Positions 32,301-44,366 of a stretch of 64,000 bases of DNA are shown here, piece by piece. Position 1 is the first letter of the stretch. Each line of letters opens with the position of its first letter. Below the pieces are notes generated by a model. The model saw nothing but the letters and a program-made list of their open reading frames with translations. It was not told the DNA's origin and did no database searches. Both the position numbers and the translations under genes were made by a program. This DNA is from Dallia pectoralis (taxonomy: Eukaryota; Chordata; Actinopteri; Esociformes; Umbridae): the NCBI GenBank assembly GCA_029465975.1, contig CM055747.1:7095436-7159435 (forward strand), read 5' to 3'.

Positions 32301-35300
32301 GTCGGGGTGGCACCTCGCTCCCAGTTGGAATAAAGTTCCCCAGGCTGCCTAAAGACAGACGAGAGGATGAGCATCCTGCCCCAACAGCCATCATTCAGGA
32401 GTACAGCCATGGGAACGAGTTCCCCAGGCTTAAGACTCTGCCGGGTCTCCGCTTCCGTAGGAGACAAGACCCAAGGGAGGTCAGTGCCACTGACCGACTC
32501 AAAGGCAAGTGCTGGTTTTTGCTGTCTAATATGATAATCCTTCAGTTATATTTAATTTTTCCATGTGCACCTGCCGCCGCACACAATAATCTAGAGATGT
32601 ATTCAGACCTTTTCGCTTTCTTAACATTTTGTTGTGTTATAGATTTGATTTATAAATGCCAAAATATTTTTTTTGTGTTCATCTACACTGTCTATTTTTT
32701 ATAAGGACTTACTGAAATCTCTTGTGTAATCAATAGCTGATAAATGCTAAGTCAATAAGCCTAATACAAAAGGAAACATTCTAAACATTCTGGTGGAAAT
32801 ACACAGAATTAAACTCATTAATTAGATAAGACTGATCGAAAGTTTTCGGATTTCGCAGTATGAGTTTAATGAATACTTATAAGCCGAATAAATAAACAAG
32901 TCTAACCTAATGGAATCTTTGAAGCAGCAACGTTCTTATTTTATACCCTGATGGACACACCAGAATCTTCCTATCTGTAAGGCCCAATCCATTCCTGCAC
33001 ATGCGTGATAACAATCTCCACCGTAAATCTTCTTGAGCTAACGTTCAGCAGGACACCCCTTATCTCAAGCTGGTTCTTCTAACGTCTTCATTGTTCATCC
33101 CAGTGGTTATCTCCAGTAACATGTATCTGACTCTGTACATTTACATGAACAAACACCCACCTATTTATCACTATGCACACACATTTTTAGTAGACACCTC
33201 TAATTCATTCAAGTTTTTATTAAGGCACACATTTGCCATGGCGTTGTTTCAAAAAGCTTTTGCAACGTCACATCTGACGTATGACTGAATATGTACGGTG
33301 GTTTATGACTTGGTTTAGTAGGTGATGAATTGTTGATGTACGACAGACAGATTTAATTTGTAAACTATATTAGTGCTGCAGATTGTCATTTGTTTTTTTT
33401 TGTTTCATTTTGTCAGCAGGTGAACGAGAGCGTAACTCCCCCCTCAGTGAGCGTCTGCCCAATCACAGACCGCCGTACGCTGATCGAGAAGAGCCAAAGA
33501 GTGGCTATGATGCTCACCCCAGGCGCTATGGTGCTGGACCACCGCTGTCTGAAGACAACGCCGTCAAACCGCCCTTCTCCCGCTACGACGACCCTCGCGC
33601 CCACGACCGCAAACCCCCTGGTGGCCCTTTGCTCCGGAACTCCGCTAGCCCGGGCATCGATGGCACCGGCACCAAGTCCACGGTCCCTCTAACGGTGTCT
33701 CCCTACGAGCGGGAGCGCCTCTCCCCGTTACAGCCGTTGGACTCTGCAGAGCTGAGTCCGGCCCCGTGCTTCGAGAGCCCCAACAGTGAACACTCTGACG
33801 ATGGGCCCCTGGCCCCAGCGGAGGTCCCCCCTCCCAGGCCACACCACCCAGGCGGACACCCCCGGGCCCCCCCTCTCTCATTACACAACGACTCCCCAGG
33901 AAACACCCCTCCTCACCCCTCAGACGGTCACCCGAGATACGACGGCGGTCCCCCCTCGTTGCGCTATGACAACCTTCACCCCTCTGGGTACGACGGGCCT
34001 GGTCACATGGGCAAGCCCGGCCGACCACACTGTGGTGGCCGTTATGAAGATGGCCAGGGGCCTGGTCGGTACGGCGCATCAGGGGGCCCCTCGAGGTATG
34101 ACGATCCTCACACTCAGGGCCCCCACTTCGATGGCCCCCCTCTATATAACGGACCGGAGAGGTTTGATGGACCTGGGAGATTCGACGGATCCTCCATGCC
34201 TCATGTACCAATGAGAGGAGGGGACCCACAAGGCCTTGGAGGAAGGTTTGATGGTAGCCCGAAGCCCCAGCAGCAAGGTGGGCCATCTGGGCGATATGAC
34301 GGTCATATTGTTCCGCAGCCGCCCGGGAGGTTTGAAGGACTGCCGTCCGGAAGGTTTGATGGACAGGGGCCTGGGCCGTTGCGTTTCGATGGCCCAATGC
34401 AGCCTAGCCACTTTGACCCCATGCAACCTGGCCCTGGAAGGTTTGAAGGGCCAATGAGGTTCCAGCAGGGCCCCATGAGATTAAATCCATCCGCCCCCTT
34501 AGGGCAGCTTAACATCATGCGCTTTGACCAGCTGCCGCCCCAGGGGATGCCCCAACACTTCGACTGTCCCCCTGGTCAGCAGGGCTCTTCTATGTTTCAT
34601 GTGCCCCCTCAGGGCATGCCCCCACGCTTTGACTGCCCACCGGGCCAGCAGGGCCCTTCCAGGTACCATGCCCCTCTCAACCCCCAGATCCCCCCCAGGC
34701 CGATGGGCACACCAATGTACGACCCGGCCAACCCCGGGGGCCATCAGCAACAGGCTAACTTCAAGCAGCCAATGATTGCAGCTCCGTTCCAGCCGTTCCC
34801 AGGGCAACAAAGTGTGGTGGATCAACAAGTGGCTAACTTCTCTGTGACCCCTGGGCCGCAGGCTGCTTGCAACAACCTCTACGTCAGACCATTTCCTTTC
34901 AATCAGCCTGGTAAGTTCACGTTTGTTGTTTATTTGACCACTATCTTTTCTCTTCTAAAGCTGTTGCTCTATCGGAGGTTGCTAAAAAAAAATCTTTAGG
35001 TAACAGGGTACCATGTGGTTCTTTGACATGGTTGTTGGTGTTTTTTTAGTCTCCATTTCATGTAACAATGTTTCGAGAATCATTTGAGGAAATTCTCCTA
35101 ATTCTTTGGTTAGGGTTTTGTTGTTATTAGTAGATCAGATAAATGTCTAACCGAGATGTGTGACTAAAAGAAATGACTGAAACACCTATGTCATGAAACC
35201 GTTGATATACTGACAGTTTGTGTGACAACACATTTGTAATTGTTCCCTCAATCCAGCTCCCCAGTTTCCTCCTCCGGAGAGTCACTTTGGCCAGGTGGAT

Positions 35301-38159
35301 GTGAATGACCTTCTGTCCAAGCTCATTTCCACTGGCATTATCCCCGGTGGAGGCATCAAACCTACTCCGAGTACTGACCCAGTGCCAGCACCAAGCAGTG
35401 GAGAGTCTGAAGCCGCCCCGCCAGCCCCTCATGTGATTGAAGAGGAGGAAGAGGAAGAGCAGGAGGAGGACGAGAACCTCCCAGACCTCACTGGCTTTGT
35501 CATTGATGACATGAAACAGTAAGTTTTTAGTTTTGCAATAGTCTTCCGATTAATTCTATGGAAGTGGAATGTTGCTTTTTTATCTGTTTGTGAAACTTTA
35601 AAGCTGGATCAAAGATAACACCTACATTTCTTGCGAGTGGGTGCGCATTTGTGGACGTGGATCATTTTTATGTAGTGGATCTCATTAAGTGGGAAAACGT
35701 TTTTTTGCCATCCAGCACTTAATATCTTTAAGGCAGTCATAAGGATTTCAAGGAATAAGTATCACCTGGGTTCAACATTTATTATAGCTGAGTATCGTCA
35801 GCATGCTATGGCAAATGTGAGCGCCTCCTCTTCCATCTCATCCACCAATAATATATATATTATTTATTATATATTAGGTCCTTTATAGATTGTCCTTCTT
35901 ACACTTAAAGTGTATCCCACTGGATTTATCCTACCCCAGAAGTCTAAATGTCTTTAATTTGTGCACTTGGAGTGTATATGCACTTCTTCAGAAGCACGTC
36001 TTTTCAAAACTGTGTCATTGACCCTTGGTTTTGTTCGCCCCCTCTCTCCAGGCGCTATGACAGTGTCGTGACTAAGCTGTACACGGGGATCCAATGCTAC
36101 TCCTGCGGCATGCGCTTCACCGCGTCTCAGACGGACGTCTATGCCGACCATCTGGACTGGCACTACCGGCTGAACCGCTCGGAGAAGGACATCAGCAAGA
36201 AGGTCACCCACCGCCGCTGGTATTACAGCCTCATGGTGAGAGCAGTACAGTCATGTTTGAGCAATTGCATCCAAAACGTCTATATCTGTGAGTGTAGTTA
36301 ATTCCCTGTGTTACAAAGCTGAGCATCTGTCGAATTGTTGACTAACCTATCTTGCGTGCAATTTCCCTCGTCCTCAGGACTGGATTGAGTTTGAGGAGAT
36401 AGCGGACCTGGAGGAGCGGGCCAAGAGCCTGTTCTTTGAGAAGGTGAATGAGGAGGTTGTGCAGAAGACTCAAGAGGCAGCCAAGGAGAAGGAGTTCCAG
36501 AGTGTTAAAGCAGCGGCGGATGTAGTGGATGAGGTGGGTGGAAACGCATGTGATGTCGCGCATGTGATGTCGCGCATGTGATGTCGCGCATGTGATGTCG
36601 CGCATGTGATGTCGCGCATGTGATGTCGCGCATGTGATGTCGCGCTTGACTGAAAATATCATTGTTGGAGATATCTGTCTGTCTTTGTGGGTGGGTGGAT
36701 CTGCCTGTTGGTCTAAGCACGGGCGTGTTGCAAAGCGGGGGGGGCAAAGTGTGTTTTTTGGTATCAGAAAGTGCATCATTCTGGTTTGAGTGGTATTATG
36801 TTGTTAAGATGCTTTGTCCTAATAGTGTATGATTTTAACTCTGTGTTTGTGTCCAGACATGTGAGATTTGCCAGGAGCAATTTGAGATGTACTGGGAGGA
36901 GGATGAAGAAGAATGGCACCTTAGAGATGCCATCAGAGTGGATGAGAAGGTGAGCGTCCGGCTACATTACATGTAAATGGGTTCTGTTGTTGGCGTACAG
37001 TCGGGGGACAAAGTAAAAGAAGCATCACATGGAATATAACGGTTTGAAGTAACTAAATAACACATGCTAATGCACCGGTAGAGGTGTTATAGGTTGATCG
37101 CCCCTAGCCCATGGCTTATACAAACTTTCTAAAAAGCGAATAATCAAGCAAGGTTTCCTCTATAGAAAGAGGTGTTCGTCTCTCACAAATTGAAGACAAA
37201 TTGTGCAGGCTACTTTTGTTTGTCTATAAAGCACTTCTGAATAAATTGCATTTTTGTTTTTTATCATTTCTAATCAATGTCGGCCCAGCTGTAAACAAGT
37301 CCTTGGTCTCAGTCTGTTTTTTGTTAAAGGTTTTATAATAGGAAACGTGTGAATAGTTGCATCAGCAGTTAGGTCTATGGAACACAAGTCAGTAAATGGG
37401 GTCGGAAATTGGGGTCGAAAGTGTTGTTTTGATAACCGTAATGCCTGTGCATTACTGCGATATGAAAAGTACAAACGGAACAGCAACTCTTTCTCTGGTG
37501 ACTGAGAATCTCAACCAGGACAGGATCAGACTATATCGTTTTTGACCGACTGATCATGCTGACAGAAGGATATTACAGTAGGGTTGCAGTGCCAAAACCC
37601 CTAATTTCAAAGGTTTTTCTTTGCATTGGTCACTGGTCTGAATATCATAGAGCTAAATATGCAGCCTAATATTATTTTTGCCCACACCAGAATTCACCTC
37701 CTAGTGTTGGCCTTTGGGGCGATGCATCTGAAAATACTAATCAAGTTCCATGTTCTGTTTTCATTCTGCTCCAACAGACCTATCATCCTTCGTGTTTTGA
37801 AGATTACAAAAATGTGAGTAATGACTTCGAGGTCTGGTCTGTAAAGCTTGAGTCTTTCACATGTTTGTCTCTTTTGCTGATCAAGTTTTTTCCTTGTTGT
37901 TTCTGTCCATATTATCCACACCTAGACATCTTCGTTTCTTGACTTCACCCCGTCCCCCAATAAGCTGCTGACAGAAAACCCGCTGGGTGCGCTTATAAAG
38001 AGTGAGCCTGACGACTCTGAGGTCACTTCCTGCCGCATTGGAGTTAAAACGGAAGTAGATGCTTTATCGTCAGTAGAGCTGGCCAATGAGGCTGAAAATG
38101 TGAAGGAGGAGGTGCAGGTGAAAACGGAAGGAGAAACTAAATTGAATGCAATTTCCTGA
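26347..38159 (+). CDS. pcf11: Pre-mRNA cleavage complex 2 protein Pcf11
   Basis: Fourteen coding exons: 26347-26511, 28790-28915, 29361-29543, 29909-30115, 30288-31264, 31475-31658, 31901-32504, 33420-34910, 35257-35518, 36052-36235, 36378-36533, 36857-36949, 37778-37813 and 37926-38159 (TGA), giving 1,633 residues (human about 1,555). Residues 1-140 form the CTD-interacting domain (YQSSLEDLTFNSKPHINMLT, then LVDSIVKNVGGEYL), which binds Ser2-phosphorylated Pol II. A glutamine/lysine coiled segment follows (LLAKQKQLLELQQKK), then an Arg/Ser region (KRSRSRSRSP). The RFDG/RYDG/RFEG repeat region spans about 870-1220. There are two zinc-binding modules: CYSCGMRF...HLDWHYR, and CEICQEQFEMYWEE...YHPSCFEDY. 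Pcf11 acts in CFII with CLP1 for 3'-end cleavage and termination. Oddities: intron 7 is GC-AG, and exon 1 has a weak donor (GTTTTT) beside an AATAAA. Confidence 0.97.
26521..26526 (+). terminator. pcf11: AATAAA ten bases into pcf11 intron 1
   Basis: Poly(A) hexamer directly after the weak exon 1 donor (donor GT at 26512). A further AATAAA at 27815-27820 is followed by a T-rich element (TTTGCTTTTTGTCTTTTTT). Intronic polyadenylation here would give a truncated product of about 67 aa with part of the CTD-interacting domain. Confidence 0.4.
27103..27316. repeat. 26-bp minisatellite in pcf11 intron 1, about eight copies
   Basis: Unit TTCTAACGTTATTTACTGTA plus CTCTAA. Copies are near identical; one has an extra TTCTAA and one has TTTTAA. 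Confidence 0.93.
28296..28697 (-). pseudogene. Unidentified antisense open frame in pcf11 intron 1
   Basis: A 133-codon uninterrupted minus-strand frame that opens at a GTG with no ATG until well inside. The composition is protein-like, not repeat-like, with segments such as TKITKIDPWSEQGEIRTFNV, SPHQVDVVKCILKSIEKDPF and FIMEGLFKEKNLAV. I do not recognise the family. An acceptor-like TGTGGCCAG sits at its start, so it may be an exon or a fragment of a transposon or retrocopy. Expression is not shown. Confidence 0.35.
32505..33419 (+). other. pcf11: pcf11 intron 7, a GC-AG intron
   Basis: Exon 7 must end at AAAG with the intron starting GCAAGT to join in frame with exon 8 (TCAGCAG acceptor; junction reads K-G-E-R-E-R). 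The rest of the donor is a perfect consensus, as is usual for GC donors. The intron also shows no coding content. Confidence 0.85.
36547..36644. repeat. 14-bp CpG-containing array after the pcf11 exon 11 donor, seven copies
   Basis: Seven perfect tandem copies of CATGTGATGTCGCG begin 13 bases after the donor GTGGGT (36534). Perfect identity suggests recent expansion. Confidence 0.95.
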
Positions 38160-39050
38160 AGAAAAAAAAAAAAGCTGCTTTACTTTTCTCCAACTCCTGT
38201 TTTACAGGCTGCCAGCCCAGCCTCCCTCTGTTCCTCACTTTGTTTTGTAAGGAAGCGATATTTTTATATTTGACCACCTTTTGAGGCAGGGCCCTCAGAT
38301 AGCCATAACTTTGAATACATTTTTGTATTTGGAATCTTCCTGTGAATTTCAGGTGTTTTTTTGCTGTGTAAATGATTGAATGATGCAATGAATGCCTGAA
38401 CTGAAACTTGTACCTGGAAAAAAGGTGTACTTTTGAGGAAAAGATGTATGTAAGATTTAATTTATAAATAAAGATATTTTTTGGTAATCTTTGTTGTAAT
38501 ATTGATGAGGGTGATGACTTAAGAAGATTGGTTCAATGATTTTGTCCTCTCTCAAGTCAAAGGTTGTGTGCGCGTGTGTATATAAACACATACATTTTGC
38601 TTGCATTGAGAAAAAAAACTGGGGAGTATTTAGGATGTATTGATTTATGACTAATTTCGCTTCTGAATTAGCCATAATAATAAATTACTTAAAAAAAAAA
38701 CAGTGCAGTTTATTTGAATCAGTTTAATTTCAATGCTTAACGTTAACAAAGGAGAATAAATAATGTATCTCAGCTGTTGTACACAGCATTGCTATTGTCA
38801 TGTGTTCCCTGATTAATCAGTTAAATCTTAAGGGTTTCTTTTTTTTGGTAGGTTTAAGGAAAGAAATACATTTCTTGGTTAAAAAAAATACAATAAAAAA
38901 ATCTGACAATTTGTGTTTGTGTGAACAGTGATTGGTGTGGTTTTCTGTATTGCTTCTTCACAGTTCCCCCGACATTTTCGGGAAGTTTGCATTTTAATTT
39001 GTCACCTTTGCTTAAATCTTAATAAAGTTCTTTAGAATTTAAGTTGTTTG
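38160..39050 (+). other. pcf11: pcf11 3' untranslated region with alternative ends
   Basis: Non-coding, with at least two plausible poly(A) signals: AATAAA at 38467-38472 (followed by TTGGTAATCTTTGTTG) and at 39021-39026 (followed by TTGTTTGTCTTATTTCCTTG). Confidence 0.55.
39021..39026 (+). terminator. pcf11: Candidate distal pcf11 poly(A) signal
   Basis: AATAAA with a GT/T-rich stretch about 20 bases downstream. A proximal alternative is at 38467-38472. Confidence 0.45.
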
Positions 39051-39094
39051 TCTTATTTCCTTGTATTATGGCATTTGCATTTATTTAATTAACG

Positions 39095-39475
39095 TGTTTC
39101 TCAACTATTCACCCCTTTGGACTTCAAACTGTTGTGTGATCAACACAAAGTCTATAATGAAAAAAAGAATTGCATAAATATTTGCCTTCAGTATGGCTTT
39201 GGCTGTATGTTTAGTGCCAAGTCCTGCAGGTTTAAATAAATCAGCATCGCCATAAAGCTTGTCAGCAGATGGAAGTATGTGCTCTAATATCTCCTGATAG
39301 ACGGCTGCATTGAGTCTGGACTTGATAAAACACAGTGGACCAACACCAGCAGATGACAACTCATCCAAAGTCTTTGCTGACTATGGAAATGTACGACTGG
39401 ACAGTATGCAACTTGGATTCTGTGCCTCTCCACAGTCTTCCTTTAGTCTTGTCATGACTTGAGTTTCACGATATG
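39095..39475. mobile_element. Dispersed fish repeat fragment (probable DNA transposon)
   Basis: Starts TCTCAACTATTCACCCCTTT and includes GATAAAACACAGTGGACCAA and CAACTTGGATTCTGTGCCTC, sequence I recognise as part of a widespread fish interspersed repeat. It is degenerate and has no intact frame. Confidence 0.55.
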
Positions 39476-40969
39476 TGTACCTCAATGGCCTATACCAAAG
39501 TTAGTCACAAAGCTCTTGGCATAGAGACATTAAGAGCAGCTCAAATTAATCAAAATATCTACAAAAAAACATGGACATTGGCCCAATACGCACTTAATGA
39601 AATCTTTGTTTTATTTGTGATATATGAGAAGCGTGTTAGTGTGCAGATGTATCTCTGCAGGTGTGTCCAATTTGTCCTGACGGTGGCATGGTGTTTCACA
39701 CAGTTAAAGTCCGTCAACGCTGGTTGCAGCTTTAAGTGGTGGTGGAGTTGGTGAGGTGGTCGGGTAAATGATACATCTCTATTCTCTCAGGCTCATAGGT
39801 CAGGTTCCATAGCCTTTGGTTTTGACATTCAGCATCCTTCAACATCAATTATTTAGCTGTGTGTGCTATTTTTATAGAGAGCCATTTGGACTTCATAATT
39901 TGGAATTCATTGTTTATTTACCTAATGTAACAATGAATGTTCTGTTACCTAAAGTACATATCTGACTAGCTTACTTATAAAAACACATTGGTCAAGCTCA
40001 GTCACCAAAATAGTTTCATGTATGGATGTAATGTCTCCCCCTGCTGGCTGGATCCGACCCCTGCGCTGGACATCACCAGTCTACTAGCTACCACCGCCCA
40101 TTTATCTCATTGTCCAACCCCTGACTGTGCTGTATCTCCATTATGCACACCTGGTCTTCCACACCTAATTAGCATGTGCATATATGTTCCCTCTGCTTCT
40201 TTGTGCATTGTGCAACTTTAACCTTCCTGTGTCTGGCTCTTACTTCAAAACCTACTGAAAATATTAACAAGATATTACACACGTGATATGACTTGGTTAA
40301 GGACAGACATAATTGCTTAAATGTGTTTTCAGTGCATGATTCAATAATAATAAGTAATTTTAATAGCAATGTCTCTTACTCCCTTACTAATCAGATATTA
40401 CTTCACTTACAATTAAATTAATTTGAAACCGCATACATTGAAAAAAGATTTCACACTATGTTTCTTAAAGAACCTCCCACAAGTTGGATTGCCTTGATCT
40501 GCACTTATTTCACCCTTTGCTGCGCCAAAAAGATTCCATAAATTATTGGTCCAGAACACTGAAGTTCCATCAAGGTCTTTTTATTTTTACATGGGATGAG
40601 ATCAGAACACACAGGAATGACTGGAAATCAACCAATTGAACATAACTTGATACAACAGGGTGGTTTTGTGTAGCTAAACATTAACTTCCTTACTGGTTAT
40701 TACCCTCAGATAAAGCCACAGTGTCACTGGACCACCTCCTCGTCTTAGCCCCTAGGTTTTACACTGATATATTTTTGCACGTAGGGTCTGTTCTCCATTT
40801 ATGTAAATCTAAGGAATGTGCTCTTACGTTTTTCTTGTGTCTTGCTGTACGATTACACCTCACGACTAGCAGACATAAATTAGTTGTAGCTGCCCCTGTC
40901 CGAAGTCCTCCTGGTTGTGTTGCAGATGAAGTAGCTGATGATAGCTGACAGTTCTGGCTGCCACTCCGC

Positions 40970-41292
40970 CCCCCCCCCCCGAATCCCAGATTGTTCCGGG
41001 CCTTCTATCTGGACATGCTTATGACTTGGATAATGTTTCATAGACTCTGGACACATTTGTACTCTTATTGAACTGTTTCCCCGGGCACAGCCAAAAGAGG
41101 ACTGGCCATCTCAGCGAGTCTGGTTCCTCTCTAGGATTCTTCCGAATTTTCTACTTTTTTAGGGAGTTTTTCTTAGCAGTGGCACAGTGGTGCATCAACC
41201 CTGTTGTTGCAGGGCTTTTTGGGGGATTCAGACTGGTTGCTAATGACAACTGCTGATGTAAAAATGGCTTTACAAAACAAATGTGATTGATT
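40970..41292 (+). mobile_element. LINE 3'-tail-like repeat
   Basis: Contains CCCCGGGCACAGCC, AGAGGACTGGCCA, GGTTCCTCTCTAGGATTCTT and AGGGAGTTTTTCTTAGC, and ends in CTGATGTAAAAATGGCTTTA plus a TGATT-type tail. This matches the 3' end of a LINE family abundant in salmonids and pikes. No reverse transcriptase is present. The preceding stretch 39,475-40,970 holds nothing I can identify. Confidence 0.65.
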
Positions 41293-41709
41293 CATTGATA
41301 GAAAAGCATACATCGCTACTACTCACAGCTCCCATCCCCTTGCCCCCATCTTCAAATTATATATATATAAACATTAAACAGCATACTTTGTGGTTTCAGT
41401 TGATTGATATTTATGTAAGACAGTCGACAGAGACCACAGTAAAGAAACGCCCCACCGCCAACTTAATATAAAGACTATATAAGCTATATTTGTTCATTAA
41501 TTAATTAATATTTACACCACATGTTGTGCTCATGTTTGCGGAGACTGATGACTGAGACGGGAGACTTTCTGACCTCAATACCGAACTGACGTCAGCAATT
41601 CTCCAGCTGTGATCCACAGAGATTATATGGCCAAACCATGCAGGTCACTATGAGCGTGGTAAATGTAGACACGTCTTCCTCCAGAACAAGTCTTAAAATC
41701 TGCAGTTCA

Positions 41710-44283
41710 TTACTTCCAAAGGCGGTAAAATCCCAAGGTTATCGCCAGGCAGGCAAAAACGGACGCTGGCAGAAACAAACAAACAAACAGAGAGGGATGC
41801 ATCACAGTACTACTTAAATATGTACAATGTTTCAAAGAATTGCTGAACACACACCCTACCTGCAAGATAGCGGATGGTCTCCAGTTTTAGTGACTCTAGG
41901 AGCGTTTTCAGGTAGGCAACCTCTAGATCAATCTTTTTAGTCGTCTCCATTGTGTCATGTTCAATATCGGCGTTCTGTGCAAAACATTAACATAACATGT
42001 CCTATTACCATCCTCATGGGACACAGGTTAGTCCTAAGATTAGTTTCAAGATTAGTCCTAAGATTAGTCCAGAAAGAATAAGCATTCTCAATACAGACTA
42101 TCCATCAAAAAAGCTTAATAGTAAGACAGGACCGCCGTTACAGCCTACGTATGTATCAGTGTAGAAATGTCCTGAAGAATGAGATGGAATTATGATTAGG
42201 GATTTTATATCACGTCATACCTTCCTGTGGAATTCTGTACTGTTTTCCATAAGCTTCTTCTCGTGCTCTGTAAACTGGGAGAGAAAACAAGGATGTACGG
42301 TGAGAATGAAACACAAAGCACTGTCTTAGGATATCGAAATCTCCATCGTTGTTGGGAAAAATATACCCATTGAAAATCTGTATAATTTTTTTTAAACTTG
42401 CGTTGTTCTACTAGCCTTGTTTAACTTTGTTCTACTAGCCTTGTTCTACTAGCCTTGTTCTACCAGCCTTGTTTAACTTTGTTTTACTAGCCTTGTTTCA
42501 CTAACCTTGTTCTACTAACCTTGTTTCACTAACCTTGTTTTACTAACCTTGTTTTACTAACCTTGTTTCACTAGCCTTGTTCTACTAGCCTTGTTCTACT
42601 AACTTTGTTCTACCTGCCTTGTTTCACTAACCTTGTTCTACTAACCTTGTTTTACTTGCCTTGTTTCACTAACCTTGTTCTACTAACCTTGTTTTACTAA
42701 CCTTGTTTTACTAACCTTGTTTCACTAGCCTTGTTCTACTAGCCTTGTTTTACTAACTTTGTTCTACCTGCCTTGTTTCACTAACCTTGTTCTACTAACC
42801 TTGTTTTACTTGCCTTGTTTCACTAACCTTGTTCTTCTAAACTTGTTTTACTAACCTTGTTTTACTAACCTTGTTTCACTAGCCTTGTTCTACTAACCTT
42901 GTTCTACTAGCCTTGTTCTACCAGCCTTGTTTCACTAGCCTTGTTCTACTAACCTTGTTCTACTAACTTTGTTCTACCTGCCTTGTTTCACTAACCTTGT
43001 TCTACTAACCTTGTTTTACTAACCTTGTTTCACTAGCCTTGTTCTACTAGCCTTGTTTTACTAACTTTGTTCTACCTGCCTTGTTTCACTAACCTTGTTC
43101 TACTAACCTTGTTTTACTTGCCTTGTTTCACTAACCTTGTTCTACTAACCTTGTTCTACTAGCCTTGTTCTACCAGCCTTGTTTAACTTTGTTTTACTAG
43201 CCTTGTTCTACTAGCCTTGTTTTACTAACTTTGTTCTACCTGCCTTGTTTCACTAACCTTGTTCTACTAACCTTGTTTTACTTGCCTTGTTTCACTAACC
43301 TTGTTCTACTAACCTTGTTCTACTAGCCTTGTTCTACCAGCCTTGTTTAACTTTGTTTTACTAGCCTTGTTCTACTAGCCTTGTAAGGACAATTTCACAC
43401 ACACACACATTTCTTTGAGTAAAATGCAAACACACACCATGTCGGTGACCCTGCTCCTCTCCAGGTTGATATCCAGCTTTGCCTCTGCTCGGATCTTCAT
43501 ACTCTCTTCCTAAAGTAACGTAACAGGATACAAGATATAGGTTGCTTCCAAAATAAAACTACTGCACTTCTGACCAGGATTCTGTAGTTTGCCCAATCAT
43601 TTCCAGTTACTGATAGGTAATTAATGCTTTCGAGGAATACAATAACATTTGAAATGAATCCACACAAGTCCCATGACGTACTATAGCAGCACTATCTGAT
43701 AGTACAATTACATCATCCGCAACTGATACACGCAGACAAAATGAAATTATAACTTTGAATCAGAAACGAGACATAAGCATCTCTGCATTACCACTCCTCA
43801 CCTTCAGCCTGTTCCTTATCTGATCCAACTCGGTCTTCATTTTCTGCAGAAAAGCATACCCAAGTTTAAATGCACAAAAGCATAACAAAGTTTAAATGCA
43901 GAACAGCATGCCCACGTTTACATGCACAAAAGCATACCAAAGTTTAAATGCAGAAAAACATACCCAAGTTTAAATGCAGAAAAGCGTACCCACGTTTAAA
44001 TGCAGAACAGCATACCCACGTTTAAATGCAGAACAGCATACCCACGTTTAAATGCAGAACAGCATACCCACGTTTAAATGCAGAACAGCATACCCACGTT
44101 TAAATGCAGAACAGCATACCCACGTTTAAATGCAGAACAGCATACCCACGTTTAAATGCAGAACAGCATACCCACATTTAAATGAAGAACAGCATACCCA
44201 CTTTTAAATTGAATGCATATCCTTATCATTACAGTTCCATTGTGCAAATTAGATATTAAGTTGAGTCAGTCACAGCTAGAGAT

Positions 44284-44366
<83 letters not shown>

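Noticed and set aside
33645..34397. Minus-strand 250-codon frame
   Set aside because: Antisense shadow of the Gly/Pro/Arg-rich pcf11 exon 8, where stop codons are rare on all frames.
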